Shown: piece after piece, positions 48,193 through 61,502 of the stretch | Layout of the letters: each line of letters starts with the position of its first letter | Numbering within the stretch: the first letter of the stretch is position 1 | Assembly: GCA_938036875.1 (NCBI GenBank) | Contig: CALHVX010000029.1 | Span: forward strand, 1 to 64,000 | Length of the DNA stretch: 64,000 nt | From: an uncultured Pseudomonadales bacterium | GTDB taxonomy: Bacteria; Pseudomonadota; Gammaproteobacteria; Pseudomonadales; Azotimanducaceae | Direction of reading: 5' to 3' | The notes under the pieces: generated by a model | The model's database searches: none | Seen by the model: the letters and a program-made list of their open reading frames with translations, nothing else | What the model was told of the DNA's origin: nothing | Program-made: the position numbers and the translations under genes

Positions 48193-51090
48193 GTGACTTT
48201 AGGCGCAAACCAAGAGCAGCAGGGGCAACATCATAGACAAGGTCGTACCCTGCTTCGCTACGCATTAGGCGCAACCTTAATTTTGGGTCTGAGCGCCTGC
48301 AGCAATACCCCATCGGGTTCCGCTGCGGATGTCTCCTTAGTGGCAGCTACAGCACCTGGCGTTGTCAATATCAGCAAAAGCCCCAATGACCCAAGAGCCT
48401 ACCGTTACCTCACCTTAAGCAACGGCCTACGCACCTTGTTGGTCTCAGATCCCAAAACCGATAAGGCTGCGGCTTCGCTGGTGGCGCTACGTGGCAGTTT
48501 CCACGAACCCAAAGAATACCTAGGTTTGGCTCACTTTTTAGAGCATATGCTCTTTATTGGCACCAAAAAATATCCTGAGGTTAACGCCTATCAGACCTAC
48601 ATCAATGCGCATGGCGGCAGCTCCAATGCCTATACCGCGCTGGATCACACCAACTACTTCTTCGACATTCAGCCAGAGTACTTTCGCGGTGCCATGGATC
48701 GCTTCGCCCAGTTCTTTATCGCACCCTTGCTGGATCCAGCTTATGTCGACCGAGAAAAGAACGCGGTTCACTCCGAGTACCAACTGCAAACCAAGAACGA
48801 TGGGTGGCGTGGTTATCTAACGCAAAAGCTAGCGCTTAACCCAGAGCATCCTGGGTCAAGATTCACCATCGGCTCGCTGGATACCTTGGGCGAAGGCGTC
48901 TACCCCGCGCTGGAGAAGTTCTTTCAAGAAAACTACTCCGCTGACCAAATGATTTTGGTGGCCTTCGGCAACGAAGACCTAGACGAAATGGAAAGCTGGA
49001 TCACCCCAATCTTTGATCAAATAGAAAACCGTCAGTTGGGCGACCCAGCACCCTTGCCCCAGGCGTTTACCAAAGGCTCGCTACCCAACACCATCAAGCT
49101 GCAAGCGCTGAAGGACAAAACTCGAGTTGACTTCACCTTTCCGGTACCCAACACCACTAAGTACTACCGTGAGAAACCCTTGCTCTACATCACCAATCTA
49201 CTGGGGCACGAAGGTAGCAATAGCTTGCATAAAAAGCTTAAAGACAATGGCTGGATAGAATCACTCAGCGCCAGCAGTGATGAACTCGACAACAACAACA
49301 CCATGATGGTGGTCAGCATTGGGTTAACCGAGGCCGGTGAGCGCAACATTCCAAAAATAACCGATGCGCTTTTTGACTACATCGATTTGCTGCGGAGCAA
49401 ACCACCGGCCCAATGGCTCTACAACGAACAGGCAGAAGTGCTCAAGCTAGCCTTCCAATTTCAAGAGCAAGGGTCGGCTACCGGTTTTGTCTACCGCACC
49501 GGTCCGCAGCTAGCTCACTATCCACCGCAAGATATTTTGCGTGCGCCTTACCGCATGGACAAATTTGATGCGACGCTAATCAAACGCTATTTAGGCTACC
49601 TAACCCCAGAAAACTTGCTCCGCGAGATTTCTGGGCCCGGTTTTGAGGGTAACAAGGTTGAGCCATGGTTTGGCGTTTCTTACACCATGACACCCGGCCC
49701 CGTCGGGCGCGAAGACGCCGGGATCACCGGCCTAGACTTACCCGCCCCCAACCCATTCTTGCCAGAAAACACCGACGTGCTAGAGAACGATAACCAAGGC
49801 CCCGCCAAGCAAATTGCAAAGCCCGGCTTGGAGCTTTGGCACGATCTAGACACCGAGTTTCGAATCCCTCGAGCAAACTTGTTGCTGTCGCTTGGTATCA
49901 AGGATGGCCTAAGCACCCCCCAAGACATTGTTATGGCGCAGCTTTATCAAGCCTTGGCAAACGATGCGCTGAACGACTACACCTACCCTGCCTTTTTAGC
50001 GGGGTTGGGTTACAGCTTGGACACCAGCGCCCGTGGCTTTGAGATTCGCTTGCAAGGCTACAACAACAAGCAAGCAGATTTGCTCGAACGCATCCTGCAA
50101 ACCTTCACCAACCTAACCTTAGATCCACAGCAGTTTGAGGTACGCCGCGCGCAGCTACAGAACAATTGGCGTAGCGCTCGCACTGAGCAACCCTACCGCC
50201 AAACCTCTAACGCCATTAACCACCTCTTGGTCGATAGCGCCTGGTCACCAGCATTGCTAGCCGACACCATCGACACCGTGACCATCAAAGACCTGGCTCG
50301 CTGGCAACAGCAACGCATGCAGAGCTTTGCCGTACAGGGCCTAGCCCACGGCAACCTCAACGCCAAAAACGTTGCTCAGGTGGCTGACATCCTGAGCCAA
50401 GAGTTGAATCTAGAGAACTTTGAACTGTTCCGCTCCGAGGTGGCAGAAACCCACAGCGCTACTCGCTTACCGGTCTCTATCGATCATCAAGATGCGTCCA
50501 TGGTCATGTACCTACAAGACTCAGACGACAACCTAGCAACCAACGCCCAAAGTGCGCTAGCGGTACATCTAATGCGCCAGCCTTACTTCACCTCGCTACG
50601 CACCGAGCAGCAGTTGGGTTATGTTGTTGGTGTGGGTCACAAAGCGCTAAGGAATCGCGGTGGCATCAGCTTTGTTGTCCAGTCCCCGGTTGCCAATCCG
50701 CAGCAATTGCAACAAGCGACCTACGACTTTGTTGACAGCTATGCCAAAGAGCTAAGCGCCATGTCCGAGGCAGACTACCTTGAGTACCGCGACGGGCTAA
50801 TCTCTGAGCTAACGGAATACGATAAAAACCTTGCTCAGCGCTCCTCTCGATATTGGAGCAACTTACGCTTGGACTACACCACCTTCGACCGCAACCGACA
50901 ACGCTCTGAGGCGATCAAGCAAATTTCACATGCCCAGTCCATTGCCTTCGTCAACGCGCTGCAAGAACGCTTACCCAAAGAGCGGCTCATCGCCTACAGC
51001 TTGGGTAAGTTCAAAGAGGCGCCCGCCGAAGGTGAGTCGGTAGAGGATGTTCCAACCTACAAAAAGCGTTTGCTACAAAGCGGACGTTAG
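48193..51090 (+). CDS. M16 (pitrilysin/insulinase) family metallopeptidase, predicted lipoprotein
   Basis: HFLEHMLFIGTKKYPEVNAYQTYINAHGGSSNAYT (HxxEH); N-terminal LILGLSAC lipobox; GTG start. Confidence 0.92.
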   Translation: MTLGANQEQQGQHHRQGRTLLRYALGATLILGLSACSNTPSGSAADVSLVAATAPGVVNISKSPNDPRAYRYLTLSNGLRTLLVSDPKTDKAAASLVALRGSFHEPKEYLGLAHFLEHMLFIGTKKYPEVNAYQTYINAHGGSSNAYTALDHTNYFFDIQPEYFRGAMDRFAQFFIAPLLDPAYVDREKNAVHSEYQLQTKNDGWRGYLTQKLALNPEHPGSRFTIGSLDTLGEGVYPALEKFFQENYSADQMILVAFGNEDLDEMESWITPIFDQIENRQLGDPAPLPQAFTKGSLPNTIKLQALKDKTRVDFTFPVPNTTKYYREKPLLYITNLLGHEGSNSLHKKLKDNGWIESLSASSDELDNNNTMMVVSIGLTEAGERNIPKITDALFDYIDLLRSKPPAQWLYNEQAEVLKLAFQFQEQGSATGFVYRTGPQLAHYPPQDILRAPYRMDKFDATLIKRYLGYLTPENLLREISGPGFEGNKVEPWFGVSYTMTPGPVGREDAGITGLDLPAPNPFLPENTDVLENDNQGPAKQIAKPGLELWHDLDTEFRIPRANLLLSLGIKDGLSTPQDIVMAQLYQALANDALNDYTYPAFLAGLGYSLDTSARGFEIRLQGYNNKQADLLERILQTFTNLTLDPQQFEVRRAQLQNNWRSARTEQPYRQTSNAINHLLVDSAWSPALLADTIDTVTIKDLARWQQQRMQSFAVQGLAHGNLNAKNVAQVADILSQELNLENFELFRSEVAETHSATRLPVSIDHQDASMVMYLQDSDDNLATNAQSALAVHLMRQPYFTSLRTEQQLGYVVGVGHKALRNRGGISFVVQSPVANPQQLQQATYDFVDSYAKELSAMSEADYLEYRDGLISELTEYDKNLAQRSSRYWSNLRLDYTTFDRNRQRSEAIKQISHAQSIAFVNALQERLPKERLIAYSLGKFKEAPAEGESVEDVPTYKKRLLQSGR

Positions 51091-51114
51091 GGCAAACCTA
51101 CAACTAGATGAGCT

Positions 51115-51135
51115 AGCGCCACAGGTTGTGGCGCT
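51115..51135. terminator. Perfect 9-bp hairpin AGCGCCACA-GGT-TGTGGCGCT between convergent genes
   Basis: Inverted repeat read directly; U tract absent or weak. Confidence 0.5.
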
Positions 51136-51149
51136 CAAGTTTAGATTGG

Positions 51150-53234
51150 CTAAGGTTGCAAGTCGCGCCGATAAGGCGGCAAGGAATCCAACAACGCCCG
51201 CCCATAGCGCTTGGTTACAATGCGTCGATCAAGCAAAGTGATCCGCCCAAAATCCCCTTCATGGCGAATCAGCCGACCACAGGCTTGAACCAATTTTACC
51301 GCCGCATCGGGTACTGAGATCTCCATAAAGGGATTACGCCCTTGGGCTTCTGCCCATTCAGCAAGCGCCTGGTCTAATGGGTCATCTGGTACCGAAAATG
51401 GCAGCTTCACAATCACCACATGACGACAATAGTCATCGGGTAAATCCACACCCTCGGCAAAACTCGCCAACCCCACTAGATAGCTGGTGCCACCGCTGTC
51501 GATGATCTCGCGATGCGCATCCAACAACGCCTGTTTGGACTGCTCGCCTTGAATTTGCATCTGTGCCACCAACGACTGGGGCAACAAGTTAGTCACCTCA
51601 CGCATCTGGCGCCAGCTGGTAAACAACACCAACCCACTACGCTCTTGCTCCAACAGCCCCGGCAACATCCCAGCAACCTCATCTGTATGTGCCTGTGCGT
51701 CACGAGGGTCTGAGTCCATGGACGGGACGGTGAGCGTAGCAATGTTTGGGAAATCGAATGGACTAGGAATACGCACGCCGGCACTTTGGCCCGCCACTTC
51801 GTCTAAGCCAGAGCGCTCATAGAAACGGCTAAAGTTACCCAATGCGGTTAAGGTTGCCGAGGTGCAAACCGCAGCATAACCCACATCCCAAAGTGTACTT
51901 TGCAAAATTGTCCCTGGGTCGATGGGGGCACTGACCAGCTCAACGTCGGTATCAAAACGTTCTGAATCGTGGCGATTCGCCCAGCGCGCAAAACGCGCGG
52001 TGGAATCGTTGGCCTGGGCATAATCGGTCAGCAAGTCTTGGGTAGCCGCCGCCCGACCTTGCAGTTGCCCCACCGCGGGCAGCCAATCTTCTGCCTCAAA
52101 AGCGTTGTCCCAATTCAGCTCGCCCTCCACCGCTTTTTGCAACAGTTCTCGCATGCTTTCTAGCGCCATACTGATTTGCGCAATATGGGGCAGTGCCGCT
52201 TGAGAAGCTTCGGCTAGATCTTCTGGCACTTTGCCTAAAGGAAAGCGATGGGTGGCTAAAGTGTCGTCTCTAGGCACGTAGTCAATGAGGGTTGCTGCAT
52301 CGGATAAGGTTTGCAGACGCTCTGCTAAGGCCGTTGCATCCACGGATATGGTGGTAGCCAAAGCGACCAGCGATGCGGGGCGTGCAAACCGTTGCACCAA
52401 CGAACCCACAACGGAAGTAGCCGTATCCGTCCAAGCGCCCGTCGCTTTTAAACGCATGTTGCTCGAGAAATGCTGTTGGGTTTTCTCCGGCAGGTGGTGA
52501 GCTTCGTCAAAGATGTAGATACACTCTTCCGGCTCTGGCAGCACAGCACCACCACCCAAGCTCAAATCCGCCAGCACTAAATCGTGATTTGCAATAATCA
52601 CATCGGTGCCTTCTAGACGCGCACGCGCGCGGAAGAACGGGCACTGCCGGAAGAAACCACAGCGTTTGTTGGTACAACCGCGATGGTCCGTGGTTACACC
52701 CCGCCATGCATCGGGGTCCACGGCGTCTTCTAAGGTATCCAGCTCGCCGTTCCAGCTGCCGTCGCCAAACCGAGTTAGCATGGTTTGATACAAGCTGCCG
52801 TGATCCCCATCGTCCCAATCAAACAACGGGACCTCTTGCTTGTCTGCATAGCGCAAGCGCTCATCCAAACGCTTTAAACACACATAGCGACCGCGCCCTT
52901 TGGCCAGCTCAAAGTTGAATTGAAGCTCGCTATGGGACTTTAGGTCCGGCAGGTCTCGAAAGGTGACTTGCTCTTGCAAGGCAACGGTGGCGGTGCTCAG
53001 GACAATGGTTTTGCCCAGGGCTTTGGCGATAGGAATGCTGGCAATGCAATAGGCGGCGGTTTTGCCCGTACCCGTGCCCGCTTCAACCACAGCCACACGA
53101 GGGGCATCACCCGCTAGGGTACGGGCAATGTGCGCAATCATCTCACGCTGACCACGACGGGGCTTAAACTGGCGCGACGCTAACCAAGCACGATAGCCAT
53201 CTTGGATTTCGTCTTTTATTTCAACGCTTAGCAC
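51150..53234 (-). CDS. dinG: ATP-dependent DNA helicase DinG
   Basis: VEAGTGTGKTAAYCIA, FeS cysteines GCTNKRCGFFRQCPFFRAR, DEAH box (IFDEAHHLPE), QACGRLIRHEGDFG. Confidence 0.93.
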   Translation of the reverse strand: MLSVEIKDEIQDGYRAWLASRQFKPRRGQREMIAHIARTLAGDAPRVAVVEAGTGTGKTAAYCIASIPIAKALGKTIVLSTATVALQEQVTFRDLPDLKSHSELQFNFELAKGRGRYVCLKRLDERLRYADKQEVPLFDWDDGDHGSLYQTMLTRFGDGSWNGELDTLEDAVDPDAWRGVTTDHRGCTNKRCGFFRQCPFFRARARLEGTDVIIANHDLVLADLSLGGGAVLPEPEECIYIFDEAHHLPEKTQQHFSSNMRLKATGAWTDTATSVVGSLVQRFARPASLVALATTISVDATALAERLQTLSDAATLIDYVPRDDTLATHRFPLGKVPEDLAEASQAALPHIAQISMALESMRELLQKAVEGELNWDNAFEAEDWLPAVGQLQGRAAATQDLLTDYAQANDSTARFARWANRHDSERFDTDVELVSAPIDPGTILQSTLWDVGYAAVCTSATLTALGNFSRFYERSGLDEVAGQSAGVRIPSPFDFPNIATLTVPSMDSDPRDAQAHTDEVAGMLPGLLEQERSGLVLFTSWRQMREVTNLLPQSLVAQMQIQGEQSKQALLDAHREIIDSGGTSYLVGLASFAEGVDLPDDYCRHVVIVKLPFSVPDDPLDQALAEWAEAQGRNPFMEISVPDAAVKLVQACGRLIRHEGDFGRITLLDRRIVTKRYGRALLDSLPPYRRDLQP

Positions 53235-53381
53235 CCTACGCGCACCTTAGTCTCTCCAGATCCTGCAGGGATTGCAGGGGGTAGCAGCATAACGGCGCGC
53301 TTGGCTCGGAACCAGCGTTGACCCGGATTTTGACCTAAGCTTTTGGCCATAGGCGATGGCAGTAGAACGAACGCTAGGCTG

Positions 53382-54022
53382 TTAGCGCCAGAATCGGGAC
53401 GGCGGTTTGGGGCACTTGGCTTGCTGCGCACTGTATCTGGCAGCCCGAGCCGCTACTTTGGCTGCGTAGCCGGGCGAGTGTGCACTGCGTTTGTGAGCCC
53501 CGCGTTTATAGCCACCGCGGCCATGGTAATAAGCTAGATACAGATTTTGGGCATCGTTTGCAGCCAGCCCTAACTCGCGGCGGCTTAAGTGGTTGTACCA
53601 ACCGATGAAATCCACTGCATCCGCAAAATCGTTGCGATTGCGAAACCAACCACCCCGCAACCTAAGGTAGTCTTCCCAGGTCTCGTTGGTTGCCTGAGCA
53701 TAGCCATAAGCGGTGGAGGGACGCCGCCAAGGCACAATCCACAACACCTTGCCTCGGGGTGGCTTGGCATTAGCTCGGTATGAGGACTCGCGATGGACAA
53801 ACGCCATGATGACCGGAACTGGAGTGCCCCACTTTTTTTGCGACGCCCAAGCGGCCCGATACCAAGCGGGGTTTTCAGCAAATATTCGGCACAGCTCATC
53901 TGGTGCTTTCGGCGGCGGCGTACTGCAACTGATCAGTAACAGGCTACTCAGCAACAAGCCAACCACAACGTCAGACCGGCTTGCGCGCCTTGCATCAGGT
54001 CGGCTTGATGCAAGCGGAAACA

Positions 54023-54023
<1 letters not shown>
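53382..54023 (-). CDS. SLT-domain lytic transglycosylase-like lipoprotein
   Basis: LLLISC lipobox; IMAFVHRESSYRANAKP, STAYGYAQATNETWEDYL, NLYLAYYHGRGGY. Confidence 0.82.
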
Positions 54024-56077
<2,054 letters not shown>

Positions 56078-57439
56078 TTAGGCTCGACGTGATAGCCGCT
56101 TACGCGCATGGTCGCTGATACGCTGGCGTAGGTGCGCAACCGTTTGCCCCGTTAGCACGCTCATGCCTTCGTCTTTAACCTCACCACCCAACTCAGCGGC
56201 CAAGGTGCGAACTACATGCACCATGTCATCTAAGGTTGCTAAGGGATCTTCAGGCCCCGGCAGCTGCAAAAAGAAGCTCAAGCCGCGACTGCTGAAGTTT
56301 TCTAGGTCAGCCAAGTCAAAGACACCGGGCTCCACCGCATTAGCAACACTGTAGTTACGCGCCTTGGTCATGGGGTCCACCCGATGAAAAATATTCATCG
56401 CGCCAAACTTCAAACCCTGGGCTCGTAACATATCAACCAACGCTGGCCCCGTATACTCAGTTCCGGGAGGCGCCAAAAGGTGCAATACAATAAGCTCATC
56501 AACGGGCGCCGCATCTCGTGCCGCTTGCGCCGCCTCGCGCTCGGCAAGCTCTGCTGCCTCTTTGGCTGCGGCCTCTTGGGCAGCAACTTTAGCTGCCGCC
56601 GCAGCCGCCGTTTGCAACGCCTCTTCTCGAGCGGCTTCTTTAGCCGCCACCTTAGCGGCCTCTCGCGCCGCTTGAAATGCCTGCGCTTTGGCTTTGGCTT
56701 TCTCTGCTACTTTGCCGCGAACGGTATCTCGGGCAACAGACTCACGGGCGCTCAAACGACGCTGGGGTCCTTCGAACACCGAAGTTGCTTGGCGCTGAGC
56801 CCGCAGTTGCTGCTTCGCCTTCGCGGCATCTGCTGCACTATTCGGTGTTGCCAGCACTTCGGGCAACGGATCGTTAGCCGAAGGTTGGAGCGGTTCACCG
56901 ACAATGGGGGAATTAGGCAAGATCACTTCCGCAACTCGGGCTGCCGCGGGCTCTACGCTAGGTGTTGTCGTCGGTGTTACAGGTGCCGGGGGTTCTGTTG
57001 GTGCGGGTTCAACCGCGCCTTCAGTGCGGGCACTAAACAGGTCTGGCTCTTTGGGCTGTGGATCCCGGGCACGCTCATAACGTTGGCGAGCAGGCACATC
57101 CGTTCCAAGCAGCTCACGGTCTGCGGCAGCGCGAGGAGACTGACCCGGCTCAAGCAATACAGGTACACCCGCATACTCATCATCGGGTGCAGACACATCC
57201 GCTAGCGCTGAAGCAAGCAAATCACCTTGCTGGGGAGGCACTCGACGCCCGCCACCGTTAGGCAGCTCACCACGAAACCGGTTTAAATCGTCGTTGCTGT
57301 CACTACCAGCCAACAAGTCGGGCACGATATCTAGGCGTAACGGCTCAGCGCGATTACGCCAAGCTATCCAGAAACCATGAGCAACCACAGCAGCAATAAG
57401 CATGCCGCCAGCAATCAATATAAAATCTTTAATATCCAC
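56078..57439 (-). CDS. zipA: Cell division protein ZipA
   Basis: N-terminal TM, basic/acidic and Ala-rich linker, C-terminal ZipA domain; between smc and ligA; GTG start at 57439 preceded by AGGAGG. Confidence 0.87.
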   Translation of the reverse strand: MDIKDFILIAGGMLIAAVVAHGFWIAWRNRAEPLRLDIVPDLLAGSDSNDDLNRFRGELPNGGGRRVPPQQGDLLASALADVSAPDDEYAGVPVLLEPGQSPRAAADRELLGTDVPARQRYERARDPQPKEPDLFSARTEGAVEPAPTEPPAPVTPTTTPSVEPAAARVAEVILPNSPIVGEPLQPSANDPLPEVLATPNSAADAAKAKQQLRAQRQATSVFEGPQRRLSARESVARDTVRGKVAEKAKAKAQAFQAAREAAKVAAKEAAREEALQTAAAAAAKVAAQEAAAKEAAELAEREAAQAARDAAPVDELIVLHLLAPPGTEYTGPALVDMLRAQGLKFGAMNIFHRVDPMTKARNYSVANAVEPGVFDLADLENFSSRGLSFFLQLPGPEDPLATLDDMVHVVRTLAAELGGEVKDEGMSVLTGQTVAHLRQRISDHARKRLSRRA

Positions 57440-57480
57440 GAAGTTTCCTCCTGGGTGGAACATCAGTGGAGCAACGCTTG

Positions 57481-57519
57481 CACAACAAACATTAACCTTG
57501 AGGGTTAACCTTTGTTGTG
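57481..57519. repeat. Long inverted repeat in the smc-zipA intergenic gap
   Basis: CACAACAAA-CA-TTAACC-TTGAG-GGTTAA-CC-TTTGTTGTG: 9 bp + 2x2 internal loop + 6 bp. Confidence 0.8.
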
Positions 57520-57592
57520 GACCCCGTTGATCCGGTTCTCACACTAAAGCTCTGCAAGCATCCACGCCTATCGTTCAATAGAAAGTGTGACC

Positions 57593-60500
57593 TTACATGG
57601 CAGCCATGGCTGCAGCTTCCTCCACGTCTACGGACACCAGTCGCGATACCCCAGGCTCTTGCATGGTGACACCCATTAAATGGTCTGCCATTTCCATCGT
57701 GAGCTTGTTGTGGGTAATCACAACAAATTGCACATCCGCGGACATTTCCCGAATTAAATCTGCAAAACGCATGACGTTGCTGTCATCTAACGGCGCGTCA
57801 ACCTCATCCAGCATACAAACTGGACTGGGGTTTAGGTGGAATATGGCAAAAACCAAAGCCACCGCCGTCATTGCCTTCTCACCGCCCGAAAGCAGATGAA
57901 TGCTGGCATTACGTTTCCCCGGTGGTTGCGCCATAAGCGTTACCCCGGTATCTAGCAGATCCTCCCCTGTGAGTTCCAAGTAGGCGTGTCCACCGCCGAA
58001 CACTTTAGGGAAAAGTTCTCCCAAACGGGTGTTCACCGTTTCAAACGTGTCTTTAAAGCGGGACCGTGTTTCGCGATCAATCTTACGTATCGCGGTTAAC
58101 AAGGTATCCAACGCCTCCTCCAGATCTTCGTTTTGCTGATCTAGATAGACCTTACGTTCTGACTGCGTGGTGTACTCTTCAATAGCAGCCAAATTGATCG
58201 GACCTAAGCGCGTGATGCGTCGGTCCATCTTTGCCAACTGCTCTTCCCAGTCAAGGGCAGTTGCCTCTTGTGGCAGCTCTGCACGCACGACATCGGCATC
58301 TAAGCCCGTGCTTGCGATCTGCTCTTTAATATTTTCTTCGTTCACCACCAAACTTTGGCGTTCTAAACGGGCGCCTTCTAGCGCGGTGCGAACGTCGTTG
58401 ACGCGTCGCTCTGCACCGCTACGCTCACCATCTAGTTTACGGATGCTTGCTTCTGCCTCTTCCATCGAGGTCCGCACCGAGGTGAGCTGCTGCTCGACCT
58501 CTAACCGTGAACTTAGCTTTTGCTCAAGATCATTCTGCAATTCAGGCAGCGGCATTTGACTAGCCGCAATACCCTTCTCAATATTTTCTAGTTGCTCAGC
58601 CAAGCTTTCTTGCTGGTCCTGCAAACGCTTACGAGCCGTTTGGCTGGCACTGAGTCGCGAGGTTAAATTTTGCTGCTCAACGTTCAGCTGATGGTATTCA
58701 TCACGACTGGTCCGCGCTTGCTCGCGCAACCCACTCACCGACTGCTCCGCTTGCTCACGCTGGCTGGACAGCACTTCGCGCTGAGCGCTCAACAACTCAC
58801 GCTGCTGCTCCGCGGCGCCAAGGGCTTCGCGTGCCTGTTCAAGCTCTAGGGTTTCGGTTTCGATCTGGCCATCAAGGTCGGCTTTTTCAAGCGCCACGCG
58901 CGCAGCCCGAGCTTCGGCTTCTTCTTGCTGCACTCGGCGCACCCCGTGGGCCGCCTTTAACTCACCTAACTCAGCGGTGACCCGAGTAACCAGCGACTGC
59001 AATGTCTCGCGACGTTGCTCTTCACCCTCAACCGCATCACGGGCTTCGATCACGTGACGCTCAAGTTCAGCCAACTGGCTTTCTGATTCGTCTAGCTCAA
59101 CGGCCAACACATCGATCTGTTTGCCACGCTCAATAATGCCGGTCGCATCTTGCTCGCCAGCGATGCGGCGAATCCAGGTAGCACCGATCCACAAACCGCT
59201 ACGCGTGACAATACTTTGGCCCGCTTGCAACTCGCTGCGCACGCCAAGTGCTACGGCTGCGGATTCCGCTGCAAACACATCGTGCAATAACTGGGTGATA
59301 CGAATGCCCGATTCACGTACCAAGCTGGCTAAGGTTGGTAGCGATCCCGGGGTGGCAACGTTCGCCACAAAACCACTGGTTTCATCGGCGCCGTTTTCGA
59401 CCAAGGTAACGCTGCCACTGGATAGGCTCTGCAACGCATCGCTATAGTGCGCCGCATCGTTAACACGCAGGCCTTGCAGGTAGGGGCCTAAAACCACCTC
59501 TACCGCTTGCTCCCAGCCTGGCACTACCGCCAAACCTTCTCCCACACGCCCAGCGGAATCTAGATGTTGATCTTCCATCCAGGCTTGAGCCGCTGAATCA
59601 TCGCCGCGACCTAGAGCGGCCTGTTGTACGGCCTGCAAACTTGCCAATTCGTGGCGCAAGTTCTGGACAACGTTGCGTGCCTCTTCACGAGCCTGTTCGC
59701 GTCGCAACACTTCTTCTCGCGCTGCAGCCAGCGCCTTCATGCTGGTGTCGATATCGCTCTCAGCGGTACGCGACTCGTGCTCTTTTTGCTGCATCTCCGA
59801 CGCTAACGAGTCCATCTGCCCAAGCGGCAAGATGGGCATGGTGTCCGCGTCGCTTTCAAGCTGGGCATAGCGCCCACGCAGGCGCTGCAACAATTGGCCA
59901 AGGTGCTCTATCCGAGAGGCTTGGACCTGAGCATTGCGATCGGTTTCGCCCGCTTCAGTGTTGAAGCTTTCCCAGCGTGCTTGCAGACTTTGATGCTCTT
60001 GCTCTAAATCTCGCAACCGCTGGGTATTTTCGGCATCCGCCGCCGCGGCTTCTTCCAGCGCCGGCGCTATGGCTTCCTGCGCAGCCGTGAGCTCAACAAT
60101 TTGCTCATCGTCTAGTTTGATCTGACGTGCTGACTCCGCATTTCGCGCTTGTGCCGTTTGCAGGTCAATCTCGAGCTGGCGAACCCGCTCGGTGTTAAAT
60201 TGGATCGCTTCTTCTGCCCGAGCAATGTCTGCACCCAACGCGTAGTACTGGCCTTGCACCTTGTTGAACTCGTCCGAGCGCTCGGTGTAACTCTGCCGCG
60301 CTGCTTCGATTTGGGTATCAATGGTGCGCTGCTCAGCCTGGGCGCGTTCTAACCCCACCTCTTGCTCAGCCACCAAGGTTTGCATCTCGCCCAGCTTTTC
60401 GCTCAGCTCTTTGTGGCGGATGCTGTAGAGCTGGGCGGTGAGCGTTGTCTCTTCCGCTTTGAGCGTTTGGTACTTCTCCGCGGCGTTGGCTTGCCGCTGC

Positions 60501-61123
60501 AGACGTTCGAGCTGTTTGCCAAGCTCTTCACGTATATCGTTGATACGCTCCAAATTTTCGCGCGTATGCTTAATTCGATTTTCGGTTTCGCGACGGCGCT
60601 CTTTGTACTTGGAGATGCCGGCGGCTTCTTCGAGATGACCACGTAGCTCTTCCGGCTTGGCTTCAACCAATTGGCTGATCATGCCCTGCTCGATAATGGA
60701 GTAGCTGCGAGGACCAAAGCCGGTCCCTAAAAAGACGTCCAAGATATCTCGACGACGACACTTGCTGCCGTTTAAGAAATAGGTGGATACCGCCTCGCGG
60801 TTTACTTGTCGGCGAATGGCCAACTCAGCGTAAGCGGCGTACTCACCACCAACCCGACCATCGCTGTTATCAAACAGCAGCTCAATGCTGGCCTGACTGG
60901 TTGGCTTGCGGGAATTTGAACCGTTGAAAATGACATCCGTGATGCTCTCACCACGCAAGTTCTTGGCAGAGCTTTCCCCCATCACCCAACGCACAGCGTC
61001 GATGATGTTGGACTTGCCGCAACCGTTTGGTCCCACAACCGCACAGCGATTGCCCGGGAAGATAACGGTCGTTGGGTCAACGAACGACTTAAAACCGGCG
61101 AGCTTGATTTGCTTTAGACGCAC
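57593..61123 (-). CDS. smc: Chromosome segregation protein SMC
   Basis: 1176 aa; [20 protein letters not shown] Walker A, hinge, [18 protein letters not shown] signature, [14 protein letters not shown] Walker B. Confidence 0.97.
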   Translation of the reverse strand: MRLKQIKLAGFKSFVDPTTVIFPGNRCAVVGPNGCGKSNIIDAVRWVMGESSAKNLRGESITDVIFNGSNSRKPTSQASIELLFDNSDGRVGGEYAAYAELAIRRQVNREAVSTYFLNGSKCRRRDILDVFLGTGFGPRSYSIIEQGMISQLVEAKPEELRGHLEEAAGISKYKERRRETENRIKHTRENLERINDIREELGKQLERLQRQANAAEKYQTLKAEETTLTAQLYSIRHKELSEKLGEMQTLVAEQEVGLERAQAEQRTIDTQIEAARQSYTERSDEFNKVQGQYYALGADIARAEEAIQFNTERVRQLEIDLQTAQARNAESARQIKLDDEQIVELTAAQEAIAPALEEAAAADAENTQRLRDLEQEHQSLQARWESFNTEAGETDRNAQVQASRIEHLGQLLQRLRGRYAQLESDADTMPILPLGQMDSLASEMQQKEHESRTAESDIDTSMKALAAAREEVLRREQAREEARNVVQNLRHELASLQAVQQAALGRGDDSAAQAWMEDQHLDSAGRVGEGLAVVPGWEQAVEVVLGPYLQGLRVNDAAHYSDALQSLSSGSVTLVENGADETSGFVANVATPGSLPTLASLVRESGIRITQLLHDVFAAESAAVALGVRSELQAGQSIVTRSGLWIGATWIRRIAGEQDATGIIERGKQIDVLAVELDESESQLAELERHVIEARDAVEGEEQRRETLQSLVTRVTAELGELKAAHGVRRVQQEEAEARAARVALEKADLDGQIETETLELEQAREALGAAEQQRELLSAQREVLSSQREQAEQSVSGLREQARTSRDEYHQLNVEQQNLTSRLSASQTARKRLQDQQESLAEQLENIEKGIAASQMPLPELQNDLEQKLSSRLEVEQQLTSVRTSMEEAEASIRKLDGERSGAERRVNDVRTALEGARLERQSLVVNEENIKEQIASTGLDADVVRAELPQEATALDWEEQLAKMDRRITRLGPINLAAIEEYTTQSERKVYLDQQNEDLEEALDTLLTAIRKIDRETRSRFKDTFETVNTRLGELFPKVFGGGHAYLELTGEDLLDTGVTLMAQPPGKRNASIHLLSGGEKAMTAVALVFAIFHLNPSPVCMLDEVDAPLDDSNVMRFADLIREMSADVQFVVITHNKLTMEMADHLMGVTMQEPGVSRLVSVDVEEAAAMAAM

Positions 61124-61240
61124 TAGCGGATGCGCCCACTGGAGATCAGGGTAGCAACAGGCATAGCAATAGGAGCGCTAACAAAAATGCCAGCGAGCGG
61201 TGCTTGGAAAAACATAGTGTCGTTATGAAATCGCATCAAA

Positions 61241-61356
61241 CTGTTGAGGCGAAACTACCGTCGCAGGAAAACCACAGTCTAATGCAAATATTGCAGTCAC
61301 GTCACATAGAAAACGTGATTTTTTTGCCTATCTTCTGCCAATCTTCGCCTCAACAG
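61241..61356. repeat. Perfect 13-bp inverted repeat enclosing two smaller dyads
   Basis: CTGTTGAGGCGAA (61241-61253) / TTCGCCTCAACAG (61344-61356); inner TGCAA-ATA-TTGCA (61283-61295) and TCACGT-N10-ACGTGA-T7 (61297-61325). Confidence 0.85.
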
Positions 61357-61502
61357 GCTTTGGCCGGGGCTACCGCGCGCTAACTCCGATATACGCAGGC
61401 TAACCTACGCCAAATCTAACCCTTGTGGGTTGCGTCTCAGCGAGCAAGATCTGTGTTGACTTGCTTGTTACCCGCCGGGATCTAACGCCGACAGCCCCTT
61501 CT

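Noticed and set aside
56480-57205. 241-aa plus-strand ORF opposite zipA
   Set aside because: Antisense shadow of the Ala-rich zipA linker; composition (Arg/Leu/Cys-rich) is typical of a reverse-strand artefact and zipA is well supported.
61241-61356. Classic IS or MITE insertion
   Set aside because: Terminal-repeat-like arms exist, but no target-site duplication or transposase is visible; reported as an unexplained inverted repeat instead.
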